From Negativicutes bacterium (GTDB taxonomy: Bacteria > Bacillota > JAAYKD01), in contig JAJFTT010000006.1 in the NCBI GenBank assembly GCA_021372785.1, positions 1 through 57,729 of the forward strand: 57,729 nt of DNA, read 5' to 3'. The position numbers and the translations under genes are program-made. Of the stretch, positions 18,349 to 26,763 are shown in pieces. The notes beneath the pieces were generated by a model. That model did no database searches and had not been told where the DNA came from. It saw only the letters and a list, made by a program, of their open reading frames with translations. The stretch's first letter is position 1; each line of letters starts with the position of its first letter.

Positions 18349-20124
18349 TTATTTTGCATCGGCCCAGCTGTTGCCGATGTTGGCTTCTGCCGTCACGGGA
18401 ACTGTTTTCAGGATGAATTTACCCGCCCGTTCCATTTGAGTCTTTAAAAAATACTTGGCGGCCACGCCATCCTCTTGCGGCACTTCCATCAATATTTCGT
18501 CATGAACGAAGCCGATGAGATGCCACTTGGGATTGACATTTTCCTGATAGATCAGGCAGATCGCTTTTTTGGCAATATCGGCTGCCGTTCCCTGCACCGG
18601 CATATTATATAAGCCGGCCAAACCGGCGACAGTACTCCAAATATAGCGTCTGCCGCTGAGGGTACGCGTTTCTGCCGGGATTCCCGCTCTGCGGTCTGCC
18701 TCATTTTGTAGGCGAACCTTCTGATGCCAGCGGGCAATCCCCCGATAAGCCATAAAAAAGCGCTGCCGGAATTGTTCCGCCTGTTCCAGCGTCATCTCGG
18801 CGCCGTAAGTATCCCGCGCGTAAGTTTGCAGTCCTCTGGCTCCCATGGCGTAGACCAAACCGAAATTAATCGCTTTTGCCGCCTGACGCTGCTTCTTATC
18901 AATTATTTCGATCGGCAGACCGGTAACCAGGGAAGCGGTCAGGCGATGCAGGTCCTCACCCTCCCGATACGCTTTGATCATCCGGGCATCCCGGGCTACT
19001 TCCGCCGCCACCCGCAGTTCAATTTGCGAATAATCGGCTATCACGAGCACGTTACCCGGCGCAGCCTGGAAACAACGGCGAAAGGCTTCTTCCCTGGGTG
19101 TAGCCTGGATATTGGGGGAAGCGCAGGAAAACCTGCCGCTGCCGGCTCCCATTTGCTGATAATGCGAATGAATACGTCCGGTCAGCGGATGGATATAACC
19201 CGGCAGAGCATCAATAAAAGTATTCAGTTGCTTGGCAACTTTGCGGTACTCCAACAGTTGGGCAACTTCCGGATAGGTCTCCGCCAACCGGGTCAGCGTG
19301 TGCCGGCTGGTATCGGGCAAAGCAATGCCGCGGCGTGCCAGGGCGGCGCGCAGTTGTTCCGGGCTGTCCAGATTGACCGCCGTCGTATCCGTCTCTCCCA
19401 GTAAATTCATCTGGGATTTTTCGGAAGAAAGTAATGGAGACAATTCTTTTTCCAGGCGATCAGCTTCCCTGTGCAGCTGATCGCCTAAGGTCCGCAATAC
19501 CTGCTGGTTCAGATACATGCCGGTCAATTCCATATCGGCTACGCCGTACACACAATCAAATTCTATTTTAGCCACATCCACCAGTTGATTTTCCACCAGG
19601 TGCTCCACCATCGCAGCACGCAGCGGCAATAATACTGCGGTGGCCTGCGCCTGCAGCAGCAGCCTGTCTTCCCGGCTGCGCTGCTCCGGACCGTTGTCTT
19701 CCGGCAAAACGGTCAGCGGATACCGCAAAAAAAACCGCGTCAAAGCTGCCAGCTCATATTCCTGTGGCCCCTGCGGCGTTGTGAGCAATTGAGCAGCCAA
19801 GAAAGGATCAAACAAAGTACCGTGCAGCAAAAGATCATTGACTTGACAGAATTCAACCGCTTCTTTGGCATGAAAGATTACTTTCACCGTCTTGGCGTTG
19901 CCGAATAGCCGCCGCAAGGGAGCTCTGTCGGCGGCGCTTGGAAAGCGAGTAAATTCCACCAGCCAGACATCATCCTTGCCTGTATTCAGGCCAATCATTT
20001 GCAGAGGATGCAAATAAGGGTCAGGCCCTGCTGTCCGGATACTGATTGCCAACAGACGCTGTCCGCTCAGCTGTGCTACGGCTTCTTCCAACTGCGCCGT
20101 TTCCGTTATATAATGATATTTCAC
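18349..20124 (-). CDS. Family A DNA polymerase (Klenow-like, no 5' nuclease, degenerate 3'-5' exonuclease)
   Basis: 591 residues, against about 870-890 for full Pol I. The 5' nuclease domain is absent. The exonuclease-fold domain (1-185) has lost its catalytic acids: the DxE position reads ISIRTAG, and the second motif reads IFHAKEAVEF. The polymerase core is intact: motif A ADYSQIELR, motif B KAINFGLVYAMG, motif C VHDEILMEVP. It should therefore extend primers without proofreading, as known for Bacillus-type Pol I. The start is a GTG at 20124 with AGGAGG 8 nt upstream. Whether it is the only Pol I of the organism or a second polymerase cannot be told from this window. Confidence 0.88.
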   Translation of the reverse strand: MKYHYITETAQLEEAVAQLSGQRLLAISIRTAGPDPYLHPLQMIGLNTGKDDVWLVEFTRFPSAADRAPLRRLFGNAKTVKVIFHAKEAVEFCQVNDLLLHGTLFDPFLAAQLLTTPQGPQEYELAALTRFFLRYPLTVLPEDNGPEQRSREDRLLLQAQATAVLLPLRAAMVEHLVENQLVDVAKIEFDCVYGVADMELTGMYLNQQVLRTLGDQLHREADRLEKELSPLLSSEKSQMNLLGETDTTAVNLDSPEQLRAALARRGIALPDTSRHTLTRLAETYPEVAQLLEYRKVAKQLNTFIDALPGYIHPLTGRIHSHYQQMGAGSGRFSCASPNIQATPREEAFRRCFQAAPGNVLVIADYSQIELRVAAEVARDARMIKAYREGEDLHRLTASLVTGLPIEIIDKKQRQAAKAINFGLVYAMGARGLQTYARDTYGAEMTLEQAEQFRQRFFMAYRGIARWHQKVRLQNEADRRAGIPAETRTLSGRRYIWSTVAGLAGLYNMPVQGTAADIAKKAICLIYQENVNPKWHLIGFVHDEILMEVPQEDGVAAKYFLKTQMERAGKFILKTVPVTAEANIGNSWADAK

Positions 20125-20324
20125 AGGTCCCGCCTCCTGCTCTCGCGTTTTCGCCGCCGCAGCCTCTCCTGCTGTCGTCTCTTTTCATTCGAGACACCGG
20201 CAGCCATTTCCTTTGTCAGTCGGTCGATGCACCGATTCGCCGCCCGCGCATGATGCCTTTTGCCGCCGTTTGTTCCGTTAATCGGATTCCTGAATATAAA
20301 CTGCACTTTGCGCGAGGATCTTAC

Positions 20325-20353
20325 TTTACCCTTATTTTGAAATATGCTATACT
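20325..20353 (+). promoter_or_regulatory. Promoter of the Nudix-HAD pair
   Basis: TTTACC (20325-20330), 17 bp, TATACT (20348-20353), 37 bp before the ATG at 20391. Confidence 0.55.
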
Positions 20354-20390
20354 ATGAATATAGTAACAAACCTGCGGGGAGGTGTTTTTA

Positions 20391-20831
20391 ATGATCAATG
20401 AAGAGTCGGCAGGCGGCGTGATCGTCTATCGCGGCAATGTGCTGGTGGCGCGCAACCGCTTTGGCAGCTGGGTTTTTCCCAAGGGCCATCTGGAAGAAAA
20501 CGAGACGCCGGAAATTGCTGCCTTAAGAGAAGTGGAAGAAGAAGTTGGCTTAAAGGCAATCATTCATGAAGCCATTGGAGAAACCAGCTATCAATTTAAT
20601 TCCTCCGGTAAACTGCATAATAAAATCGTGCATTGGTTTTGGATGCGGGTGGAAGATCCCTTTTATACCTTAAACCGACGGGAAGGCTTCATCGAAGCGG
20701 TATTTGCTCCGGTCGAAGAAGTGCAGGCGATGCTGGCTCATGATAATGACCGACTCCTGCTTGATAAGATTGCTCTACGAATTAAAGCAGAGGAGATGCA
20801 ATTACATGAATCCAACCACCCTACTCTTTGA
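20391..20831 (+). CDS. Nudix hydrolase, diadenosine-polyphosphatase-like
   Basis: 146 residues from the ATG at 20391. GGGGAGG is 8 nt upstream and overlaps the GTG at 20382, which rules that earlier start out. The Nudix box is complete: GHLEENETPEIAALREVEEEVGL. The preceding WVFPKG and the later WFWMRV resemble Ap4A hydrolase-type Nudix proteins that clear diadenosine polyphosphates, but the substrate is inferred. Its end overlaps the HAD gene by 26 bp, so the two are translationally coupled. Confidence 0.85.
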   Translation: MINEESAGGVIVYRGNVLVARNRFGSWVFPKGHLEENETPEIAALREVEEEVGLKAIIHEAIGETSYQFNSSGKLHNKIVHWFWMRVEDPFYTLNRREGFIEAVFAPVEEVQAMLAHDNDRLLLDKIALRIKAEEMQLHESNHPTL

Positions 20832-21447
20832 TTTGGACGGGACTCTGATCGACACCCGCGCTTTGGTCGTAGCCTCGTTTCAGCATACCTTTCGCACGGT
20901 GCTGGGTTTGGAGATCTCCGCTGAGGAAGTTCTCAACGACTACGGCCGCCCCTTAACCTATTCTTTCGGCCGTTACACCAACGATGCCGCCGTGATCCGG
21001 GAAATGCTGCAAATCTATCGCCGGCATAATCTGGCGGCGCACGACCAGATGGCACAGCCATTCCCTTTCATTCAGGAAGACTTGCAAGCCTTGCAGCAGG
21101 CGGGTTATCCGATGGGTGTTGTCTCCTCCAAAAAGCGCCTTACCGTCATGAAAGGCATCCGCCTCTTTCAGATGGAAGCGTTTTTTCAGGTTTATGTCTG
21201 CGAAGAAGATACCAAAATTCACAAACCGCAGGCAGAACCCTTGCTGGAAGCTTGCAGACTGCTGCAGATCGAACCGTCCGCCGCGCTCTATACCGGCGAC
21301 AGTCCCTATGATATTCTCTGCGCCAAAGCAGCGGGTTCCCCTTCTGCGGCGGTACTCTGGAGCAACTTCCCCAGCACTGTCTGGGATGAACTGCAGCCTG
21401 ATTATCGTCTGCAGCGTCTGGCCGATTTGTTGGCTTATCTCCAATAA
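20806..21447 (+). CDS. HAD-superfamily phosphatase (PpaX/Gph-like)
   Basis: 213 residues from the ATG at 20806, inside the end of the Nudix gene, with AGAGGAG upstream. HAD motif I FDLDGTLIDT supplies the nucleophile Asp, motif II is VVSSKK, the motif III Lys lies in HKPQAEPLLEA, and motif IV is YTGDSPYDILCAKAAG. A helical cap lies between motifs I and II, as in pyrophosphatase PpaX and phosphoglycolate phosphatase. The specific substrate is unknown. Coupling to a Nudix enzyme suggests shared nucleotide or phosphate housekeeping. Confidence 0.88.
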   Translation: MNPTTLLFDLDGTLIDTRALVVASFQHTFRTVLGLEISAEEVLNDYGRPLTYSFGRYTNDAAVIREMLQIYRRHNLAAHDQMAQPFPFIQEDLQALQQAGYPMGVVSSKKRLTVMKGIRLFQMEAFFQVYVCEEDTKIHKPQAEPLLEACRLLQIEPSAALYTGDSPYDILCAKAAGSPSAAVLWSNFPSTVWDELQPDYRLQRLADLLAYLQ

Positions 21448-21552
21448 AGGCAATTCCCCGGTGCTTCCCGGTTTTTCTACCGCCAGGATCACAACGGTAA
21501 GCGAATAATCCAGCGTTGTCCCGACGGATTTTCCATAAGGATGGTGGCGGGT

Positions 21553-22176
21553 ATGTCTGAGCAAATCTGCGGCATTATTCTCGAAGGACCTTCCTGTTCC
21601 GGCAAGACCTCTCTTTTCAATGCAATTCAGCGCTATCACCTCACGGAAGCGGGAGCCGAACGCAATGTCATCTATTTGGCGGAACATTATTCGCAGAATC
21701 TGAATTGGGTCAACGGTGTCTTGCAGGGAATGAGTCGGGCAGAAAATCTGCAGGTACTGCGGGAGCGAGTTGCCCTCCTGGAGCAATTGAATCGCTATGC
21801 AAATTCCATGGGAATCCATTCCCGCCGCTCACGGGGACTCTTCTTTGTCTTTGAACGCTTTCATTTAAACTTTGCGGTTTGCTTTCGGGATGGCGGCAGC
21901 GAAGAGTATGTAGACTTGCAGCAGCGTTTGACCCAATTGCATGCACTGACCGTCTTATGCACCATCAGTCCGCAAAACGTACTGGCACGCTTAGAGCAGC
22001 GGGAAGCCAGCTCCAACCGCATTTTTACGCAAAATGATATCGATGCCTATAACGAAAAACAGCGGCAGTTCCTTGCCTGTGCGCAGGGTTCCTTGCTACC
22101 GACCGTCATCGTCAACACCGACAGTATGGCCTGGGATGCTTATACCGCTCGGATTTTTCGACGCCTGCGCGCCTGA
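21553..22176 (+). CDS. P-loop nucleotide kinase-like protein
   Basis: 207 residues from the ATG at 21553; an ATG 12 nt earlier (21541) is also possible, and neither has a strong ribosome site. Walker A GPSCSGKTS follows the first strand (CGIILEG). ERFHLNF in the middle recalls the DR/ER loop of deoxynucleoside or thymidylate kinases, and a lid-like region rich in Arg and Glu lies near LARLEQREASSNRIF. I do not recognise a named family; a small-molecule or nucleotide kinase role is inferred from fold motifs. It lies about 105 bp after the HAD gene and ends at a strong shared terminator. Confidence 0.65.
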   Translation: MSEQICGIILEGPSCSGKTSLFNAIQRYHLTEAGAERNVIYLAEHYSQNLNWVNGVLQGMSRAENLQVLRERVALLEQLNRYANSMGIHSRRSRGLFFVFERFHLNFAVCFRDGGSEEYVDLQQRLTQLHALTVLCTISPQNVLARLEQREASSNRIFTQNDIDAYNEKQRQFLACAQGSLLPTVIVNTDSMAWDAYTARIFRRLRA

Positions 22177-22200
22177 TTCCCTGCCAATCTGTTCAGTTAA

Positions 22201-22260
22201 AAAAAAAAGAGGATTGTCCTTTCCTGAGCTCAGCATCGGAGAAAGACAATCCTCTTTTTA
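22201..22260. terminator. Bidirectional terminator
   Basis: AAAAAGAGGATTGTC..CTTTC pairs with GAAAG..GACAATCCTCTTTTT, with A and T runs on both sides. Its right arm includes the tcdA stop codon, so tcdA ends within its own terminator. Confidence 0.9.
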
Positions 22261-23052
22261 ATTTTCTTTTTGCAGCAAGTAACGAATCGCTTCGCCGGCA
22301 GCCAGCAAGCCGGCAACCGACGGCACAAAACTGATGCTGCCCGGCGGTCTGCGTTTCAGTCTGACCGGTTCTTGCCTGCCGGTTTCTGCTTTCACCTTGT
22401 CCGGCGCCTCCGGTAATTTCTCTTCTGTTCCGCCGGTATCAGCACTGTCTGCCACCGTCATCGGCGGCAAGGGGGAATAAATTACCTTGATCCCTTTCTG
22501 GATGCCGCGCCGTTTCAATTCCCGCCGCAGCGCTCTCGCCAGCGGACAGGTGTGGGTCTTGCTGATATCCGTAATCAGAAAGCTGGCGGCATCCAGTTTA
22601 TTACCGGTCCCCATGACACCGAGGACAGGAATCCCGGCCAGGTACATTTCCGCCAATAAAGCCGCTTTCGCCGCCACACTGTCGATTGCGTCGATGACAT
22701 AATCCGGCTTCCGTTCCAGCAGATCCCGTAGATTGGCCGCCGTGACGGTCAGGCACAGCATTTCAATCTGACAATCGGGATTGATATCCCTGATGCGTGC
22801 CGCGGCTGCCGCCACCTTGGTCATACCGATCGTAGAATGCAGCGCCAGTAACTGCCGGTTGAGATTGCTTTCCTCAATAAAATCGTCATCCACCAAAATG
22901 ATGCGGCCAACCCCGGCACGGGCAATCGCTTCCAGCGCAAAAGAACCGACGCCGCCTAAACCAACGATCATCACACTGGCGGCCTGCAGGCGGCTTAAAC
23001 CTTGCTCCCCGATCAGCAAAGCGGTTCGCTGCCATGCTTTGGCATGGCTCAT
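22258..23052 (-). CDS. tcdA: tRNA threonylcarbamoyladenosine dehydratase TcdA (ThiF/E1-like)
   Basis: 264 residues. Rossmann ATP-binding motif VMIVGLGGVGSFALEAIARAG, then the E1-like ATP site DDDFIEESNLNRQ and VIDAIDSVAAKAALL. The C-terminal half has the TcdA pattern TCPLARALRRELKRRGI with KVIYSP and SFVPSVAGLLAAGEAIRYL. TcdA uses ATP to cyclise t6A37 of ANN-decoding tRNAs to ct6A. A stretch of about 45 residues before the last helix (ADSADTGGTEEKLPEAPDK region) looks like a low-complexity insertion. Transcribed alone from its own promoter. Confidence 0.9.
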   Translation of the reverse strand: MSHAKAWQRTALLIGEQGLSRLQAASVMIVGLGGVGSFALEAIARAGVGRIILVDDDFIEESNLNRQLLALHSTIGMTKVAAAAARIRDINPDCQIEMLCLTVTAANLRDLLERKPDYVIDAIDSVAAKAALLAEMYLAGIPVLGVMGTGNKLDAASFLITDISKTHTCPLARALRRELKRRGIQKGIKVIYSPLPPMTVADSADTGGTEEKLPEAPDKVKAETGRQEPVRLKRRPPGSISFVPSVAGLLAAGEAIRYLLQKEN

Positions 23053-23149
23053 ATTGTCATCTCCTCCTTTAAGTCACGCTGCATTTTTACCAGCACCTGC
23101 CGCCTTTCAACGGCGGTTACTTCTCTATTCATACAGCATTTTCTGTTAC

Positions 23150-23178
23150 ATTATAGCACCACCGCCGGCAAAATCCAA
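23150..23178 (-). promoter_or_regulatory. Promoter of tcdA
   Basis: TTGGAT (23173-23178), 17 bp, TATAAT (23150-23155), read leftwards. Confidence 0.65.
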
Positions 23179-23220
23179 ACCTTCTTCTTGATAGATTCAA
23201 GCTTTCGTCACGATTCGCTC

Positions 23221-23249
23221 TTGCGTCACAACAAATTCTGCGATACAAT
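23221..23249 (+). promoter_or_regulatory. Promoter of the SGNH-propeller-cvpA unit
   Basis: TTGCGT (23221-23226), 17 bp, TACAAT (23244-23249), placed just upstream of the SGNH gene. Confidence 0.6.
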
Positions 23250-23285
23250 ACTGAATAGACAAATCGCATGACGCAGGTGAACGAT

Positions 23286-24047
23286 ATGCAGTCCCGTAAG
23301 CTTTCTTTCTTCTGGATTCTCCTGACAATCAGCGCTATTCTGCTGCTCAATGTGCAGCTGGCGGCGCCTCGTGAGCAAATCCAGGAGCTTCCGATACCAA
23401 ACCCGATCCTTTTAGCGAAACCGATTCCCTCGGTTATGGATAATATTGTCGTTCCGGCGGACGGTCAATTAAAGCCGGCTGCTTACGACATTGATTTGGA
23501 TCCTTTTTTTGCCGATAGCTGTTTTATCGGCGATTCTTTTACCAATGGATTGGAAGGTTACACCAGATTAAAGCAACAGGCTGTTTTTCTAGACGAAGTC
23601 GGTATGACCGTGGCAAAAGCGGAGGCACGGCTGAGTGAATTGAGCCAAATAACACCGAAGCGCATTTTTCTGCTGCTTGGCATCAATGATATGGGTTATG
23701 GTTACAGTCCGCAAGAATTTGCGGCGCAATACCAGCAATTGCTGACAAAACTGCAGACGAACTGGCCGCAAGCCAAGATTTACGCACAAGCCATATTCCA
23801 TGTCACTGCCGGTCATGAGTCATTCGACTCCTGTCATACCAACGCAGCCATTGCTGCCTATAATGCGGCTTTGGCCGGGGTTTGCCGTCAATCCGGCTTC
23901 GCTTATCTGGATATCGCTTCTGCTTTTTGTGACCAGGCCGGCGTCATGCGGGAAGCGGAAAGCCCCGACGGGATGCACCTGGAATATTCCGGTCACTTTG
24001 TTTGGTTGGAATTATTAAAACAAATCGTACTGGATTACGAAACGTAA
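23286..24047 (+). CDS. Membrane-anchored SGNH/GDSL hydrolase
   Basis: About 253 residues from the ATG at 23286 (AGGTGA 8 nt upstream); an ATG at 23268 gives six more residues. An N-terminal signal anchor (FFWILLTISAILLLNVQLAA) precedes the SGNH domain. Block I is FIGDSFTNGL (Ser), block III LLGINDMGYG (Asn), and block V DGMHLEYSGH (Asp, His), so the catalytic set is complete. The enzyme would act outside the cell as an esterase or lipase, often on wall polymers or exopolysaccharide acetyl groups. It is the first of three surface or membrane genes with tight spacing. Confidence 0.85.
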   Translation: MQSRKLSFFWILLTISAILLLNVQLAAPREQIQELPIPNPILLAKPIPSVMDNIVVPADGQLKPAAYDIDLDPFFADSCFIGDSFTNGLEGYTRLKQQAVFLDEVGMTVAKAEARLSELSQITPKRIFLLLGINDMGYGYSPQEFAAQYQQLLTKLQTNWPQAKIYAQAIFHVTAGHESFDSCHTNAAIAAYNAALAGVCRQSGFAYLDIASAFCDQAGVMREAESPDGMHLEYSGHFVWLELLKQIVLDYET

Positions 24048-24070
24048 GAAACGAAAGAGGTGATGGATCG

Positions 24071-25312
24071 GTGAAGAAAGCGCGTATTTCCAGCGATACC
24101 AGCAAGAAAGTCGCAGCTTTATCCAAAACGGTCTTCATTCTATTACTGACACTCAGCCTACTGGCCGGTTTAATGATTAGTTTCGTAACCAGCCGAACCC
24201 CCTGGCAAAGAAATTGGTATACCCCTTCCGTCGTTTCACAATTGAGTTTAGTGCAAATTTGGTCGAATGAGTCTCTCCTGCCCAGCGGGATCGGTCAAAT
24301 CAGCGATGACGCAGCCATTGTGGCTTGGATTAATACACAAACCACCGGCACGACATTACTGATCGATGCGGAACAGCATTTGCAGAGTTCCGCCAGTATT
24401 CTCCTGAAAGATTACTCTTTGTTTGTTTATACCGACGGTGTTCAGCAAGTCTGGCTGCATCGCAGTCAGAAAACACTGGAAGCCTATAATTTGGCAGGTG
24501 AAATTCTATGGGAGCATCGTTTCACCAATTGGCCCGGCAATGCCTGGCCCAGCAAAGACGGGTATACGCTTGTAACCACGAAAGAAAATGAAACCGACTG
24601 GCATTTAAGCCTGCTGGACTATCACGGCAATATCGTCTGGGAATATATCGAAACCAACTGCACGATTGACTCTGCCGTGCTGGCACCGGGCGGCGCCGGC
24701 ACTGTCCTCGGTATCACTTCGCTCAACGATGGTTCCTCCTCTTTCCTTTTGATCAACAGCAGCGGTTTTGTCAGCCATCGGATGACGGTCGGCCAATTTA
24801 AAACCGCTGTCCCGGTGATCAGTGACGATGGTCTTACCGCCATGGTCGGTGCGGACGACAGGATTTATCGCTTCACCGATCAGGACAAAATGACGGAAAT
24901 CACCTCAGTCAATCCTGCCACATCTTCAACGGAACAGAATGACCGGTATATCCGGTTACCAGCCGGGATTACTCAGCTCGCACTCAGCCAGACCGATGCT
25001 TCCTTTGCGGCGGCCTGTTGGAGTGAAGCAGATAACAGCGGTTGGATTATCGGTTACGATCAGAACAACCAAATAAAATGGAGCTATGCCCTGACGGAAC
25101 CTGCCCTCAGTCTGAAAATTCATCCTTCCGGTTATGCCGTCTACGGGGGAGGCAAAAGTCTGATTTATGCTCTGTCCAACGAAGGTGCTCTTCTGATTTC
25201 ACAGCGCTATGCAGATAATGACTTATTTGATCTTGCTTTTTCTCCCAGCGGAGAATACCTTTGCGGTCTCGGTCAAAGCGGCCGCTTAACTTTGTGGAGA
25301 ATACCTCATTAA
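24071..25312 (+). CDS. Membrane-anchored beta-propeller protein (DUF5711-like)
   Basis: 413 residues from the GTG at 24071, chosen for AAAGAGGTGA 8 nt upstream. One N-terminal membrane helix (FILLLTLSLLAGLMISFV) is followed by repeated propeller blades, for example VWLHRSQKTLEAYNLAGEIL, WEYIETNCTIDSAVLAPGG and IKWSYALTEPALSLKIHP. These resemble PQQ- or WD-like repeats. No catalytic residues are apparent; a scaffold or sensing role on the outer face is likely. It lies between an SGNH hydrolase and CvpA and is probably co-transcribed with both. Confidence 0.7.
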   Translation: MKKARISSDTSKKVAALSKTVFILLLTLSLLAGLMISFVTSRTPWQRNWYTPSVVSQLSLVQIWSNESLLPSGIGQISDDAAIVAWINTQTTGTTLLIDAEQHLQSSASILLKDYSLFVYTDGVQQVWLHRSQKTLEAYNLAGEILWEHRFTNWPGNAWPSKDGYTLVTTKENETDWHLSLLDYHGNIVWEYIETNCTIDSAVLAPGGAGTVLGITSLNDGSSSFLLINSSGFVSHRMTVGQFKTAVPVISDDGLTAMVGADDRIYRFTDQDKMTEITSVNPATSSTEQNDRYIRLPAGITQLALSQTDASFAAACWSEADNSGWIIGYDQNNQIKWSYALTEPALSLKIHPSGYAVYGGGKSLIYALSNEGALLISQRYADNDLFDLAFSPSGEYLCGLGQSGRLTLWRIPH

Positions 25313-25338
25313 TTTTTCCATAAAAGGACGTGAACGAA

Positions 25339-26067
25339 ATGGAAAGCATTACCCTGCAGAATTATAACTGGGTAGACGGTGTGATCGTTATCATTCTGCT
25401 GTTTGGAGCCTGGCGGGGTTTTCACAACGGTTTTACCAAAACACTGATCAGTCTCCTGGGGGCTGTTGTTGGTTTCATTGCTGCTATTTTCTATTATCCG
25501 ACTGTTGCAGCCTGGTTCAACTCGAATTGGCAGCTGAATCAAAAAATTGTCGACTTCATCGCACCCAAAATCAATATACCTACCATGAGTCTCTCCGAGG
25601 CGGATCCGATTGCCTATTTGATGAAGCAGCTGGCAAGCCTGAAACTACCGCAGGCGGTCCTCGATCAGCTGCAAAAAGCGATCGAAGCGATGGGTACGAT
25701 CAATTTACAGTCCATGTCCAGCAATTTGGGTGAATTGGTAGCAACCCTGCTGGCCAACCTCTTAATCAGCGCACTGGCTTTCCTTGTGATCGTACTGGCA
25801 GTCAATTTGGCCGCCAATCTGCTGCTCTTCTTATTGCGCAATGTGCTGCGGGTCGCCGGCGGTACTTCGGATAAAATCAGCGGTCTCTTGGTTGGTCTGC
25901 TGCAGTCGTTCGCTATTCTGATCGGCATTATTGCAGTCGTACTGCCCATCCTGAGCAGCACCAGTCAATCCGGCTTAACAACTGCCGTGAGCGAATCATA
26001 CCTCGCCAATAAAATGATGGACTTTTTCTATTTCCTGATCGCTTTGTTTTCATCAGAAGGGAGCTAG
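25339..26067 (+). CDS. CvpA-family membrane protein
   Basis: 242 residues from the ATG at 25339 (AAAGG 11 nt upstream). The opening NYNWVDGVIVIILLFGAWRGFHNGF is the CvpA pattern. Further membrane helices lie at GAVVGFIAAIFYY, LLANLLISALAFLVIVLAVN and LLQSFAILIGIIAVVLPIL. CvpA proteins were first linked to colicin V production and more broadly to envelope integrity; the molecular role is not settled. It follows the propeller gene by 26 bp and precedes the DUF951 gene by 3 bp. Confidence 0.85.
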   Translation: MESITLQNYNWVDGVIVIILLFGAWRGFHNGFTKTLISLLGAVVGFIAAIFYYPTVAAWFNSNWQLNQKIVDFIAPKINIPTMSLSEADPIAYLMKQLASLKLPQAVLDQLQKAIEAMGTINLQSMSSNLGELVATLLANLLISALAFLVIVLAVNLAANLLLFLLRNVLRVAGGTSDKISGLLVGLLQSFAILIGIIAVVLPILSSTSQSGLTTAVSESYLANKMMDFFYFLIALFSSEGS

Positions 26068-26070
26068 CTT

Positions 26071-26334
26071 ATGACGGAATATTACTTGGGTGATCTTGTA
26101 AAAATGCGTAAGAGCCACCCTTGCGGCGGCGATACCTGGGAAGTAACCCGGATCGGTATGGATTTTCGTATCCGCTGTACGACCTGTGGTCACAGCCTGT
26201 TATTGCCCAGAGTGAAATTTGAAAAAAGCGTAAAATCCATCCTCCGCAGAGGGGATGCTGTCCTGACCGCACAGCAACGGCCTGCTTTTACCAATACATC
26301 CGACGATAAAAAGGGAAAACAGTCGTTAAAATGA
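26071..26334 (+). CDS. DUF951 family protein
   Basis: 87 residues. The conserved DUF951 pattern is clear: YLGDLVKMRKSHPCGGDTWEV, then RIRCTTCGHSLLLPRVKFEK. A CG..CTTCGH arrangement suggests a small zinc- or RNA-binding fold. In Bacillota this family commonly sits directly upstream of rpsF or ychF; here it precedes rpsF. The C-terminal 20 residues are polar and variable. GGGAGC precedes the ATG. Confidence 0.9.
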   Translation: MTEYYLGDLVKMRKSHPCGGDTWEVTRIGMDFRIRCTTCGHSLLLPRVKFEKSVKSILRRGDAVLTAQQRPAFTNTSDDKKGKQSLK

Positions 26335-26336
26335 AG

Positions 26337-26365
26337 TTGCATTTTCGGTTGAATTATGTTAAACT
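26337..26365 (+). promoter_or_regulatory. Promoter of the rpsF operon
   Basis: TTGCAT (26337-26342), 17 bp, TAAACT (26360-26365), starting just past the DUF951 stop. Confidence 0.6.
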
Positions 26366-26375
26366 TTAATTCGTT

Positions 26376-26417
26376 CCCCCGCTCTGCCAAAGGCAGAGCC
26401 GTATAGTCCGGGGGGGA
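26376..26417 (+). promoter_or_regulatory. S6:S18-binding leader element (autoregulation of rpsF-ssb-rpsR)
   Basis: A helix CCCCCG/CGGGGGG encloses an inner hairpin CTCTGCC-AAA-GGCAGAG followed by an unpaired CCGTATAGT. The exposed CCG next to the hairpin is the hallmark of the S6:S18 binding motif described in rpsF leaders (established knowledge). The 3' arm touches the GGAGGAGGTG ribosome site of rpsF, so protein binding could block translation. Confidence 0.75.
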
Positions 26418-26430
26418 GGAGGTGAATTGA

Positions 26431-26718
26431 ATGAATAGTTACGAATTGATGTATATCATTAATCCCACGCTCGAGGGCGATGCTCTGGAAGCAGTGAGTG
26501 AAAAAGTGAAAACATTAATCGAAACCGTTAAGGGCAGCGTAACAGAGGTGAAAAAATGGGGTAAGCGACGTCTCGCTTATGAAATCAATGATTTCAAGGA
26601 AGGTGTCTACCTGATTGTTACCTTTGACGCCGATCCTTCCGCTATCACTGAAATAGACCGTGTTTTAAAATTAACGGAACCAATTATCCGTTTCATGATT
26701 ACAAAAGTAGAAAAATAG
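26431..26718 (+). CDS. rpsF: Ribosomal protein bS6
   Basis: 95 residues, full length. It begins NSYELMYIINPTLE and contains KKWGKRRLAYEINDFKEGVYLIVTFDAD, the bS6 core. It pairs with bS18 on the 30S platform, and the S6:S18 pair also binds the operon leader described just upstream. First gene of rpsF-ssb-rpsR, with a very strong GGAGGAGGTG ribosome site. Confidence 0.97.
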   Translation: MNSYELMYIINPTLEGDALEAVSEKVKTLIETVKGSVTEVKKWGKRRLAYEINDFKEGVYLIVTFDADPSAITEIDRVLKLTEPIIRFMITKVEK

Positions 26719-26763
26719 CCCTGTCATCTGTCGGCATAACAAACAAAAATGGAGGATGCAACA

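Noticed and set aside
20121-20306. 61-codon frame whose stop overlaps the polymerase start (GTGA)
   Set aside because: It starts with GTG without a ribosome site and is Arg-rich low-complexity sequence; the overlap alone is not enough.
20953-21819. 288-codon minus-strand frame over the HAD and kinase-like genes
   Set aside because: It spans two real genes and their gap, with no domain signature.
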